This document shows, one piece after another, positions 8,960 to 16,927 of a DNA stretch of 64,000 nucleotides. The notes beneath the pieces were generated by a model, which worked only from the letters and a program-made list of their open reading frames with translations, did no database searches and was not told the origin of the DNA. The stretch comes from Nocardia fusca NBRC 14340. GTDB taxonomy: Bacteria; Actinomycetota; Actinomycetes; Mycobacteriales; Mycobacteriaceae. The position numbers and the translations under genes were made by a program. How positions within the stretch are numbered: position 1 is the first letter of the stretch; each line of letters starts with the position of its first letter. The DNA lies in the NCBI RefSeq assembly GCF_001618425.1, contig NZ_BDCU01000050.1, forward strand, positions 1 through 64,000, in the 5' to 3' direction.

Positions 8960-9185
8960 ATCAACTCCCTCTCGTCGTCGCCGGTACGGGCCGCTCACCG
9001 CCGCCGCGCACCCGGCCCCATCGCGGTGGCCCGGCGCGGCCGACCGCGGTGTACACCCGCACCGCCGTCGCTGCCGGCGGTTCCGGCCCACGCCCGGTGT
9101 GGGTCACCGATGCGGCGGACCGTTTCGCTGTCCGCCCCTGCACCGGCTCTACCCCGGGTGGTTCACCGCGGCGGGCCGCAGGCTC

Positions 9186-9563
9186 TCACCGCTGTGGCAC
9201 CCCGACCGCACCGGCCTCCTTCTCGACGGCCCCGGGCAACCGCTCGGCCAGCAAGGCCAGGTCGTAGGACTGCCGGGCCATCCAGTACCGCAGAACCCCG
9301 GTCAGGGAGTAGCGCAGGAACAGCGCCGCCCCCACGATGCTCAGCGCCACCCCGGCCAGCGCGATGACGAGCGCGTCGCGCTGGACCAGCGCGTCGGAGG
9401 TGTTGTGCGACATCAGGTATGCCAGCACCGTCACCACCGGCCCGAGGCCGAGCAGTGTCCCGCCCGCGCGCAACCACAGCGCGCCGCGGCCGGCGGCCGG
9501 GTCGGGGATCTTCAGTTCGGCGAGCTCGGCGACGAAACGGTCGGCCCGGGTCGATTCGGTCAT
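9186..9563 (-). CDS. Small two-helix membrane protein in the importer operon
   Basis: A 125-residue protein with two predicted transmembrane segments, GGTLLGLGPVVTVLAYLM (about residues 34-51) and ALVIALAGVALSIVGAALFL (about 64-83). A soluble N-terminal part contains AELKIPDPAAGRG, and the C-terminus is charged. The ATG overlaps the livF stop by 4 nt (ATGA), with AGGAAG upstream, so it is co-translated with the ABC transporter. I do not recognise a family. Its position suggests an accessory role in transport or membrane organisation, but this is inference only. Confidence 0.75.
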   Translation of the reverse strand: MTESTRADRFVAELAELKIPDPAAGRGALWLRAGGTLLGLGPVVTVLAYLMSHNTSDALVQRDALVIALAGVALSIVGAALFLRYSLTGVLRYWMARQSYDLALLAERLPGAVEKEAGAVGVPQR

Positions 9564-10267
9564 GCGGAACTTCCTAGGTAGAGAGTGGCCAATTCGTTGC
9601 GGAGCCCTTGATCGGGCGGGCCCTGATATTCGACGCGGCCGCGCACCAGGACGGCGGCGGAGTCGGCGATATCCAGTACGGCGGCGGCGAACTGTTCGAC
9701 GACGAGCACCGCGATGCCCTGCCGGGCGATCTCGGCGACCTGTTCGTAGAGCCGGCCCACCACCAGAGGCGCGAGCCCCATGGACAATTCGTCCAGCATC
9801 AGTACCGCCGGATCGGTGGCCAGCCCACGCGCCAGCGCCAGCATCTGTTGTTCACCGCCGGAGAGCGTGCCCGCGGTCTGTTCGGCCCGCTGGGCCAGGA
9901 TCGGGAAGCGGGCGAAGGCGATCTCCTCGATCTGTGCGCGGGGCCGGCCGGTGAAGGTCATCATGAGCAGGTTGTCGCGCACGGTGAGGTTCGGGAAGAT
10001 CCCCCGGCCCTCGGGGATCAGGCAGACCCCGGCGCGTGCCAGGTCCCGGGGGTCGACGCCGTTCACCACCCGGCCGCCGAGGTGGAGTTCCCCCTCCTCG
10101 ACCGGATGCACCCCGGCCGCGACCGAGAGTGTGGTGGTCTTTCCGGCGCCGTTGGGGCCGAGCAGCGCGACCACCTCACCCGCGCGCACGCTCAGATCGA
10201 CACCGTGCAGCACGGTGATCGCGTCGTAGGCGGCGCGGACGCCGCGTAGTTCCAACAGGGTGGTCAT
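9560..10267 (-). CDS. livF: ABC transporter ATP-binding protein, LivF type
   Basis: A 235-residue ATPase of the branched-chain-amino-acid-type importer family. Walker A is GPNGAGKT (37-44), the signature is LSGGEQQ, and Walker B is VLMLDELSMGLAP. The RLYEQVAEIARQGIAVLVVEQ region is typical of LivF. It overlaps the livG-type gene by 4 nt. In this setting the importer probably carries an organic acid and not an amino acid, because the surrounding genes are all acyl-CoA catabolic; that is inference. Confidence 0.95.
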   Translation of the reverse strand: MTTLLELRGVRAAYDAITVLHGVDLSVRAGEVVALLGPNGAGKTTTLSVAAGVHPVEEGELHLGGRVVNGVDPRDLARAGVCLIPEGRGIFPNLTVRDNLLMMTFTGRPRAQIEEIAFARFPILAQRAEQTAGTLSGGEQQMLALARGLATDPAVLMLDELSMGLAPLVVGRLYEQVAEIARQGIAVLVVEQFAAAVLDIADSAAVLVRGRVEYQGPPDQGLRNELATLYLGSSA

Positions 10268-10977
10268 GCGGCCCCCAGGTATGCGGCGAGGACCTGTTCG
10301 TCGGCGCGGATCCGCTGCGGGGTCCCGTCGGCGATCACTGTGCCGAGGTCCAGGACGTACACGTGATCGCAGACGTTCATCACCAGGCCCATATCGTGTT
10401 CGACCAGCACCACTGCGGTGCCGTCGGCGGCGACCGAACGCAGCAGCCCGGCGAACCGGTCCGTTTCCGTACTGTCCTGCCCGGCAGCGGGTTCGTCGAG
10501 CAGCAGCAGCGTGGGCCGCACGGCCAGCGCCCGGCCCACTTCGACGAGCCGGGCCAGGCCGGTGGGCAGGGCGTCGGCGAGATCGCCCGCGCGGGCGCCC
10601 AGTTCGAGGCGGTCGATGATCTCGTCGGTGAGCTGCGCGGCGCGCCGCCGGTGCGGGCCGAGTTCGGCGGCCACCAGCAGGTTGTCGCGGACCGAGAGCC
10701 GGCCGAACAGTTCGAGCCGCTGGAAGGTGCGCGCCATCCCGTGCCGGGCCCGGCGCGCCGGAGCCAGCCGGGTGATGTCCTTCTCACCCAGCCGGACCCG
10801 GCCCGCCGCGGGACGCCGCAATCCGCAGATCACATCGAACAGGGTGCTCTTCCCCGCTCCGTTCGGGCCGATCAGTCCGGTGACCTGCCCGGCCTCGGCG
10901 CGCAACCCGGCGCCGTCGAGGGCTCGCCGGCCGCCGAAGGTGACGGTGACATCGCTAACGTGCAGCAGTGACGGCAT
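10264..10977 (-). CDS. livG: ABC transporter ATP-binding protein, LivG type
   Basis: A 237-residue ATPase with Walker A GPNGAGKS (37-44) and Walker B LLLLDEPAAGQDSTE. The usual LSGGQ-like signature of LivG proteins is replaced by LPTGLARLVEVGRAL, a common degenerate form in this subfamily. HGMARTFQRLELFGRLSV is the typical Q-loop region. The start lies 23 nt inside the fused permease gene and the stop overlaps livF by 4 nt, so the transporter genes are tightly coupled. Confidence 0.94.
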   Translation of the reverse strand: MPSLLHVSDVTVTFGGRRALDGAGLRAEAGQVTGLIGPNGAGKSTLFDVICGLRRPAAGRVRLGEKDITRLAPARRARHGMARTFQRLELFGRLSVRDNLLVAAELGPHRRRAAQLTDEIIDRLELGARAGDLADALPTGLARLVEVGRALAVRPTLLLLDEPAAGQDSTETDRFAGLLRSVAADGTAVVLVEHDMGLVMNVCDHVYVLDLGTVIADGTPQRIRADEQVLAAYLGAA

Positions 10978-13081
10978 GGTCGAGCACCTCCTTGTCCGCG
11001 GCTCGCCACGGGCGTTTCACACCCCACCATTCGACCGGTACATCCGGTTCGCTCGCGGCGGCGCGCTGTGCCCGGTTGTTCGCCCGGATCCGGACCGCGA
11101 AGACACCGATCACCGAGCCCCAGAACAGGATCCAGCCGTCTACGGCGCCGGCCAGCCGCAGCAGCCACAGCACCACCGGGATACCGATCATGGCGGCCAG
11201 GGCCACCCGGTTGCGGATGGCCGCCTCGAAACCCTCCCGCATCCGCGCCACGGCGCCGTGGCTCACCACGCCACCGCCGAAGGCGATACCGGCCAGCGCC
11301 GGGATCACATGGATCAGGTTCTCGGTGGACGGGAAGAGCACCGGGACCGCCAGCAACGGCCCGTACAGCGCGACACCGACGAACATCCCGTTGCCCAGGG
11401 CGCCGAGCCCGGCGAACACGGCGACCAGGAAGATCGGCATACCGGCCATGAAATTGAACTGTTCCGGTGTCACCGACCCGATCTGCATGCCGTAGAGCGC
11501 GCCGCCCAGCCCGGCCAGACCCGCGCCGAGCGCGAAAACCGCGACCTTGGCGAGCAGCAGGTTGCCGCCGAGGGTGGCGTAGGCGGCCTCGCTGTCGCGC
11601 AGGGCGATGAGCCGGCGGCCGAAGCGCCCGCGGCGCAGCACCGCGACGCCGAGGGTGGCCAGTGCCAGGCAGACCGCCGCGAAGACGGTGATCTGCGCCG
11701 TCTCGTCCAGTTTCAGCCCGAAGAGATTCACTCCGGCCACTTCCACCGATCCCTGGTCGAAGAACGCGATCCGCACGCCGCCGATCTCGAACGCGGGCAG
11801 GGTGAAGATCCACCGGTCCAGGATCACCGCGAAGGCCGCGGTGCCCAGGGCGAGATACACCCCGGACAAGCGCAGCGCCGGCACCGCGACCAGCGCGCCC
11901 GCGACGGCCGCGATCAGTACCGCTCCGAGCAACCCCCACCACTGACCGTCCGGGGCCAGATGGGCGTAGGCGACGGCACCGATACCCGCCATGCTGAGCT
12001 GGGCCAGCGAGATCTGTCCCGCGTAACCGGACAGCGGGACGAACGACAGCGCGATGACGCCGAAGGCGAACATCGGACCGTAGGCGATCAGATCGCTTTC
12101 GCCGAGGGTGGTGGCGACCATCAGGCCGAGCAGCGCGATCACGCCGGCGAAGAACAGCGCACCGCCGCGCGACGGGGTGGGCACCGGGCTGAGTTTGCGG
12201 TCGCGGCCGCGCAACCGGCCGTGCGGGAAGAGCAGCAGCGCGATCAGCAGCAACAGCGCCGGCGCGGCCAGTCGCAGCCCGGGCAGGTATTCGTTCTGCG
12301 GCAGGTATCCGGTCAGGTAGCTCTCCATCAGCCCGACCACGATCGCGCCGACGAAGGTCATCGGCAGACTGCGCAGGCGGCCGAAGATGGCCGCGGTGTA
12401 GGCGCTGACGATGAGCAGCGACAGCGTGGCGGCGTCCAGCGACACCGTCGGAGCGATGAGAACGCCGCCCACGGCGGCCAATTCGATACCCAGTATCCAG
12501 GCGACCCGGTTGGCCCGGATCGGGTCCGCGCCGGTGAGACCGGCCAGCGCGCGATCGTCGACGGTGGCCCGCATCTCCGCCCCGGTGCGGGTGTTGAACA
12601 GCAGCACCCGCAGACCCACCGCGACGGCGACCGCTACCAGCATGGTGAGCGCCTGATGCCAGGTGACGGTGGCCGAGCCGATCCGGAGGGGTTCGGTCTC
12701 GGCGAAGAAGGTGGGCAGGGTGCGGGCCTGCATCGGGTCCCAGATCCAGCGCGCGGTGGCGATGAGCCCGCTCAGCAGCGCGACCGTCATCACCAGTTTC
12801 TCCGCGTCACCGAGACCCTGGACCGCCCGCAGCGCCCGCTCCACCAGCAGACCGGACAGTGGCGCCAGTACCAGCAGCACGATCGCCAGGGCGATCGGGA
12901 CCGGGACATCCCATCCCGCGGTGAGCTGCCAGTACGAGAACGCCGCCATCATGCCGGCGGCGCCGTGCGCGAAGTTGAAGATTCCGGTCGTCGTATGGGT
13001 GAGCACCAGGCCGCTGCCGATGACAGCATAGACAGCGGCGGTGCTCAGCCCGACGATCCCGAAGGCGAGGAATTGATCCAT
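10955..13081 (-). CDS. Fused LivH-LivM permease
   Basis: A 708-residue membrane protein that joins both permease halves of a branched-chain-type ABC importer. Residues 1 to about 290 match LivH (GSGLVLTHTTTGIFNFAHGA near the start, the EMRATVDDRALAGLTGAD loop). Residues about 315 to 600 match LivM (FGVIALSFVPLSGYAGQISL and RRLIALRDSEAAYATLGGN). About 100 further residues add a hydrophobic stretch and a charged tail. One polypeptide therefore replaces the usual two. The start is an ATG 6 nt after the binding-protein stop. Confidence 0.93.
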   Translation of the reverse strand: MDQFLAFGIVGLSTAAVYAVIGSGLVLTHTTTGIFNFAHGAAGMMAAFSYWQLTAGWDVPVPIALAIVLLVLAPLSGLLVERALRAVQGLGDAEKLVMTVALLSGLIATARWIWDPMQARTLPTFFAETEPLRIGSATVTWHQALTMLVAVAVAVGLRVLLFNTRTGAEMRATVDDRALAGLTGADPIRANRVAWILGIELAAVGGVLIAPTVSLDAATLSLLIVSAYTAAIFGRLRSLPMTFVGAIVVGLMESYLTGYLPQNEYLPGLRLAAPALLLLIALLLFPHGRLRGRDRKLSPVPTPSRGGALFFAGVIALLGLMVATTLGESDLIAYGPMFAFGVIALSFVPLSGYAGQISLAQLSMAGIGAVAYAHLAPDGQWWGLLGAVLIAAVAGALVAVPALRLSGVYLALGTAAFAVILDRWIFTLPAFEIGGVRIAFFDQGSVEVAGVNLFGLKLDETAQITVFAAVCLALATLGVAVLRRGRFGRRLIALRDSEAAYATLGGNLLLAKVAVFALGAGLAGLGGALYGMQIGSVTPEQFNFMAGMPIFLVAVFAGLGALGNGMFVGVALYGPLLAVPVLFPSTENLIHVIPALAGIAFGGGVVSHGAVARMREGFEAAIRNRVALAAMIGIPVVLWLLRLAGAVDGWILFWGSVIGVFAVRIRANNRAQRAAASEPDVPVEWWGVKRPWRAADKEVLDHAVTAAR

Positions 13082-13087
13082 GATCGA

Positions 13088-14461
13088 TTACTTGACATCC
13101 GCCATGGTTTTACCGACATCCGCGAGCGTCAGCGGTTCCCCGTAGTTACCGGTGTAGCGGTAGGGCGGGGTGTTGCAGCGGAACAGTCCGTTGTCGGCAC
13201 CGAATTCCGCGGGCTTCCAGCCGTCCGGCGTCGCCTGCATGACGTTGAAGCAGGTCGGCGGAGCGTCTTTGTTCGTGAGGTCGTTCGGACTGTGCAACCC
13301 GCCCCCGTTCCAGGCGTTCTCTTTCTGCGCCGCCTCGATCAGGCAGGTCCGGGTCAGGTCGGCGCCGCAGCTGCTCGCCGCTTTCGCGAACAGCAGCCAG
13401 GCCGAGAAAGCGCGGACGGCCGGGAGCGTGATCACCGCGTCCGGCGCGTACTTCGCATAGAGATCCTGCAACTGCCGCATGGCCTCCGATTCGCCGGCCA
13501 GCTGCGGCGGCACCACACCGCCCAGATCCACCAGGTTGTTCTGGTAACCCGCCGAGGGCCCGAGCAGCTCCACGTAGTCGGGCCGGAAAGCGTTGTTGTT
13601 CGGGTCGATCCAGTCGAGTTTGTAGTCCATCGAGGTCAGCTTCTCCTCGAGTTTGGCCAGCGGCGCGTCCTCGCCGTACCAGATCAGCCCGCGGACGCCG
13701 CTGTTCTTGATGGCCTGCGCGTAGGGCGTCCAGTCGGTCACCCCGCCCACCGGGTACAGCTCGTTGTAGATGACGTTGGCACCCATCGCCTTCAGCGATT
13801 CGACGGCCTTGTCACCGAGGACCTTGGTGACCGGGGAGTCGCCGTTGATGATCCCGACCGCGCCGGCCGACTGCGGGTAGGCCTCCTTGGTCAGCCACCG
13901 CCGGAAGGCGTTGTAGGGGTCGTAGTGGGCGTAGGTGCTGGGTGAGGGGATCACCTGCAGATCGGTGCCGAGGTTGGGCTGCTGGGAGACCTGTGCCGGG
14001 ATATCGGGCAGGGTGCACTCGAGGCGTTCCTTCACGCCGAGTCCGTCGAGCCCGGCGCCGCCGCCCACCAGTGCGAAATCGGTCCGGCAGGCCTCCACCA
14101 TCTTCTGGCGTACCGCCATCACCTTGGAATCGTGGGTCTGGGTGGTGATGGTGCGGCCGTTGATCCCGCCCGCGGCATTGCACCACGAGGTGAACACCTT
14201 CGCGGCGTCCACGAATTCCGGGTTCTTCGAATAGCCGACATCGGAGAAGACGCCGACGGTGATCTCGGTGTCGGTGACGCCCTGGGTCGGCGACCCGGAG
14301 GCGTCGCCGTCCTGGCAGACACCGGTCAGGTCCCCGAAATCGGCGACCACCGAATCACCGGACGAGGTGTTCTCGGTTTCGGTTCCGGTACGGCCTCCGC
14401 AACCGGCGGTGGCGAGCAATGCCACGGCGATCAGGCCGGCGGCTATTCGCTTCGGTCTCAC
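13088..14461 (-). CDS. ABC transporter substrate-binding lipoprotein
   Basis: A 457-residue periplasmic-binding protein of the LivK/type I fold. The N-terminus is a lipoprotein signal with lipobox LLATAGC (Cys21), followed by a Thr/Ser/Glu-rich linker. The binding domain begins near TDTEITVGVFSDVGY. The start is a GTG with AAAGGA upstream. It is larger than classical LivK (about 350 residues), as in many actinobacterial proteins that bind aromatic or steroid-like acids; the ligand is unknown. It is the promoter-proximal gene of the leftward importer operon. Confidence 0.92.
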   Translation of the reverse strand: MRPKRIAAGLIAVALLATAGCGGRTGTETENTSSGDSVVADFGDLTGVCQDGDASGSPTQGVTDTEITVGVFSDVGYSKNPEFVDAAKVFTSWCNAAGGINGRTITTQTHDSKVMAVRQKMVEACRTDFALVGGGAGLDGLGVKERLECTLPDIPAQVSQQPNLGTDLQVIPSPSTYAHYDPYNAFRRWLTKEAYPQSAGAVGIINGDSPVTKVLGDKAVESLKAMGANVIYNELYPVGGVTDWTPYAQAIKNSGVRGLIWYGEDAPLAKLEEKLTSMDYKLDWIDPNNNAFRPDYVELLGPSAGYQNNLVDLGGVVPPQLAGESEAMRQLQDLYAKYAPDAVITLPAVRAFSAWLLFAKAASSCGADLTRTCLIEAAQKENAWNGGGLHSPNDLTNKDAPPTCFNVMQATPDGWKPAEFGADNGLFRCNTPPYRYTGNYGEPLTLADVGKTMADVK

Positions 14462-14592
14462 GACGGTCCTTTCTGCGCCGGCCCCATCGGCCGGCCGATC
14501 GTGATCGGGCGGTACAGCGTCCGCCCGCGCACCGAGTTCCGCGGCGAGACTTCCCGGTCGGCCGGGGCGAATCCATAGCTCTCGGTGAATGA

Positions 14593-14621
14593 AAACTAGC
14601 TTCTCACTTATCGAGAATCAA
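14593..14621 (-). promoter_or_regulatory. Candidate promoter of the importer operon with GAGAA half-sites
   Basis: Read on the minus strand, TTGATT (14621-14616) and TAGTTT (14598-14593) are separated by exactly 17 nt, a good sigma-70-type spacing. The spacer contains TTCTC at 14601-14605 and GAGAA at 14613-14617, an inverted repeat made of the same half-site sequence as the palindromic operators elsewhere in the window, but in everted order. The 342-nt gap 14462-14803 otherwise holds only the operator at 14773. Confidence 0.45.
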
Positions 14622-14772
14622 TATCCTGTTTTCCGGGCATCCCGGAGGTCCGAGGTCGGCGCGCACAGCGCCCGAACCCCGGCCGCACCCGGGCTACACA
14701 GTGGCCACGACCTGTCCGTAGACCCCCGCGTTGACTAACGGGCCGCCGCGTGGAAACCTGTTATCCGAAAGC

Positions 14773-14787
14773 GAGAATACCATTCTC
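14773..14787. promoter_or_regulatory. Operator A: GAGAATACCATTCTC
   Basis: A 15-bp near-palindrome 17 nt before the ATG at 14804, in the divergent gap between the importer operon and the Rieske operon. It is one of five such sites in the window (also at 24309, 25113, 30119 and 39053). The symmetry is typical of a TetR-family dimer site. The closest candidate regulator is encoded at 24454. Confidence 0.7.
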
Positions 14788-14803
14788 ATAGAGAGGAGGC
14801 GCG

Positions 14804-15334
14804 ATGCGTGTACCGCCGCTACCCGCCGAAGAGTGGGACGACGAAGTCGACGCCGCGCTCCGGGTGATGCTCCCGCGCCGGCTGCGCAATCCCGAATCGG
14901 CGAGCAACGCCCTGTCGACACTGGTCCGGCATCCGGCGCTCACCAAGGCGTTCCTGACCCTGAACGTCCATCTGTTGTTCCGGTCGTCGCTGCCGGCCCG
15001 CCTGCGTGAGCTCGCGATCCTGCGGATCGCGCATCGGCGGGACTGTATCTACGAGTGGAACCACCACCGGGAAGCCGCGCTCGCGGAGGGCATCACCGCG
15101 GCCGAGATCGACGCGGTCCGGCGGGGCGAGGCCACCGCGGCGCTCGATCAGCTGATCCTGCGGGCGGTCGACGAGCTCGACGAGAAGTCGAATCTGTCCG
15201 ATACCACCTGGGACGCGCTGTGCGCACACCTCGACGAACACCAGCGCATGGACCTGATCTTCACCATCGGCACCTACACCACGCTCGCCGCGGCCTTCAA
15301 CACCTTCGGCGTCCGATCCGAGTACGAGAGGTAA
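14804..15334 (+). CDS. Carboxymuconolactone decarboxylase-family protein (AhpD-like)
   Basis: A 176-residue all-helical protein. The core motif ELAILRIAHRRDCIYEW followed by HH (about residues 69-87) is the conserved CMD/AhpD-like helix pair with cysteine and histidine. Members act as decarboxylases, peroxidases or unknown helpers; the classical CxxC of AhpD is not present, so peroxidase activity is unlikely. A strong GAGGAGG precedes the ATG. The gene opens the rightward operon that includes the Rieske oxygenase 4 nt downstream, so it may act on an oxygenated intermediate. Confidence 0.85.
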   Translation: MRVPPLPAEEWDDEVDAALRVMLPRRLRNPESASNALSTLVRHPALTKAFLTLNVHLLFRSSLPARLRELAILRIAHRRDCIYEWNHHREAALAEGITAAEIDAVRRGEATAALDQLILRAVDELDEKSNLSDTTWDALCAHLDEHQRMDLIFTIGTYTTLAAAFNTFGVRSEYER

Positions 15335-15338
15335 TCCC

Positions 15339-16601
15339 TTGGCACACTTCAACAAACCGGCAGCGGGTAGCTGGACCGAACATTACCCGGACCTGGGCAC
15401 CGAGCCGGTCGACTACAGCGATTCCATCGACCCCGAGTTCTACGAGGACGAGCGCAACGCCATCTTTAAACGGACCTGGCTCAATGTCGGCCGGGTGGAG
15501 CGGCTGCCGCGCAAGGGCAGCTACTTCACCAAGGAGCTCTCCGCCGCGGGTACCTCGCTGATCATCGTCCGCGGCAACGACAATGAGATCCACGCCTACC
15601 ACAACGTCTGCCGCCACCGCGGCAACAAATTGGTCTGGGACGATTTCCCCAACGAGGAGACCTCGGGCTTCTGCAAACAGTTCACCTGCAAATACCACGC
15701 CTGGCGCTACAGCCTCGAGGGCGAGCTGACCTTCGTCCAGCAGGAGAAGGAGTTCTTCGGCCTCGACCGCGCCGACTACGGCCTCAAGGATGTGCGCTGC
15801 GAGGTGTGGGAGGGGTTCATCTTCGTCAACCTCGACGCCGACGCCGAACCGCTGACCACCTTCCTAGGCCCGATGATCAAGGGCCTCGAGGGCTATCCGT
15901 TCCACGAGATGACCGAGGTGTTCGGTTACAAGGCCGAGGTCGGCAGCAACTGGAAGCTGTTCATCGATGCCTTCGCCGAGTTCTACCACGCGCCGATCCT
16001 GCACATGAAGCAGGCGGTCAAGGACGAAGCCGACAAACTCGCCGGCTATGGCTACGAGGCGCTGCACTACGACCTGCAACCCCCGCATTCGATGATCTCC
16101 TCCTGGGGCGGTATGGCGCCGCCCAAGGACCTGAACATGGTCAAACCGATCGAACGCGTACTGCGCAGCGGTCTGTTCGGCCCGTGGGACCGGCCCGATA
16201 TCGAAGGCCTGGACCCGCTGCCCGTGGGCATCAACCCCAGCGGGCACAAGGCGTGGGGCGTGGACGAGTTCGAGATCTGGCCCAACTTCTCGCTGCTGTT
16301 CTGGGCGCCGGGCTGGTACCTCACCTACCACTACTGGCCGACCGCGGTGAACAAGCACATCTTCGAGGCCAACCTGTACTTCGTACCCGCGAAGAAGGCC
16401 CGGGAACGCCTGGCCCAGGAGCTGGCCGGGGTGACCTTCAAGGAATACGCGTTGCAGGACGCCAACACCCTCGAGGCCACCCAGACCATGATCGCGACGC
16501 GCACCGTCACCGATTTCCCGCTCAACGACCAGGAGATCCTGCTGCGCCACCTGCACAAGACCGCCCAGAAGAAAGTCGAGGAGTACCGCAATGGCAACTG
16601 A
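15339..16601 (+). CDS. Rieske non-haem iron oxygenase, large subunit
   Basis: A 420-residue aromatic-ring-hydroxylating-type oxygenase. The Rieske [2Fe-2S] ligands are in CRHRGN (Cys91, His93) and CKYHAW (Cys117, His120). The mononuclear iron site is near DAFAEFYHAPILHM, with His217 and His222 as likely ligands. The start is a TTG with GAGAGG upstream, 4 nt after the previous stop. No small beta subunit is encoded next to it, which fits a KshA- or vanillate-type homotrimer. The likely electron donor is the reductase at 39104. The substrate is unknown. Confidence 0.92.
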   Translation: MAHFNKPAAGSWTEHYPDLGTEPVDYSDSIDPEFYEDERNAIFKRTWLNVGRVERLPRKGSYFTKELSAAGTSLIIVRGNDNEIHAYHNVCRHRGNKLVWDDFPNEETSGFCKQFTCKYHAWRYSLEGELTFVQQEKEFFGLDRADYGLKDVRCEVWEGFIFVNLDADAEPLTTFLGPMIKGLEGYPFHEMTEVFGYKAEVGSNWKLFIDAFAEFYHAPILHMKQAVKDEADKLAGYGYEALHYDLQPPHSMISSWGGMAPPKDLNMVKPIERVLRSGLFGPWDRPDIEGLDPLPVGINPSGHKAWGVDEFEIWPNFSLLFWAPGWYLTYHYWPTAVNKHIFEANLYFVPAKKARERLAQELAGVTFKEYALQDANTLEATQTMIATRTVTDFPLNDQEILLRHLHKTAQKKVEEYRNGN

Positions 16602-16926
16602 GTCGAAACTGCCCGCCGAATTCGCCGATCTGGCGCGGTTCGAGGACTGGATCCTGCCCACCGAACCCGAGCGTTACGCCAAACGGCTGGCCTCCACGAT
16701 GCCGGAGATGCAGGAGTTCTACGACGCGGGAATGGCGCGGCTCGAGGACGCCATCGCCTACTGCGACCGGTTCGACCTCGACGATCTGCCCGATGACGCC
16801 CGCAATCTGTTCCATCTGATGCAGTCGCTGGTGATGGCCTCGTTCCCGGTGGAGGTGTGGAAGCAGCCGCGGGTGCCCGACAGTGGCGCCGCCTATCTCG
16901 ACATCGTGCGGGAGCCGGTGGTGTGA
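16591..16926 (+). CDS. Small acidic protein overlapping the Rieske oxygenase gene
   Basis: A 111-residue, mostly helical, acidic protein starting 11 nt inside the oxygenase gene. It contains FEDWILPTEPERYAKRLAST and LDDLPDDARNLFHLMQSLVM. It has no metal motif, signal peptide or membrane helix. The overlap indicates translational coupling with the oxygenase, so a role as an assembly partner or stabilising subunit is plausible but unproven. I do not recognise a named family. Confidence 0.8.
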   Translation: MATESKLPAEFADLARFEDWILPTEPERYAKRLASTMPEMQEFYDAGMARLEDAIAYCDRFDLDDLPDDARNLFHLMQSLVMASFPVEVWKQPRVPDSGAAYLDIVREPVV

Positions 16927-16927
16927 C

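Noticed and set aside
10418..13945. A 1175-codon open frame on the plus strand
   Set aside because: It is antisense to the LivG, LivHM and binding-protein genes. Its product is Arg/Gln/His/Asp-rich low complexity, the usual mirror of high-GC genes.
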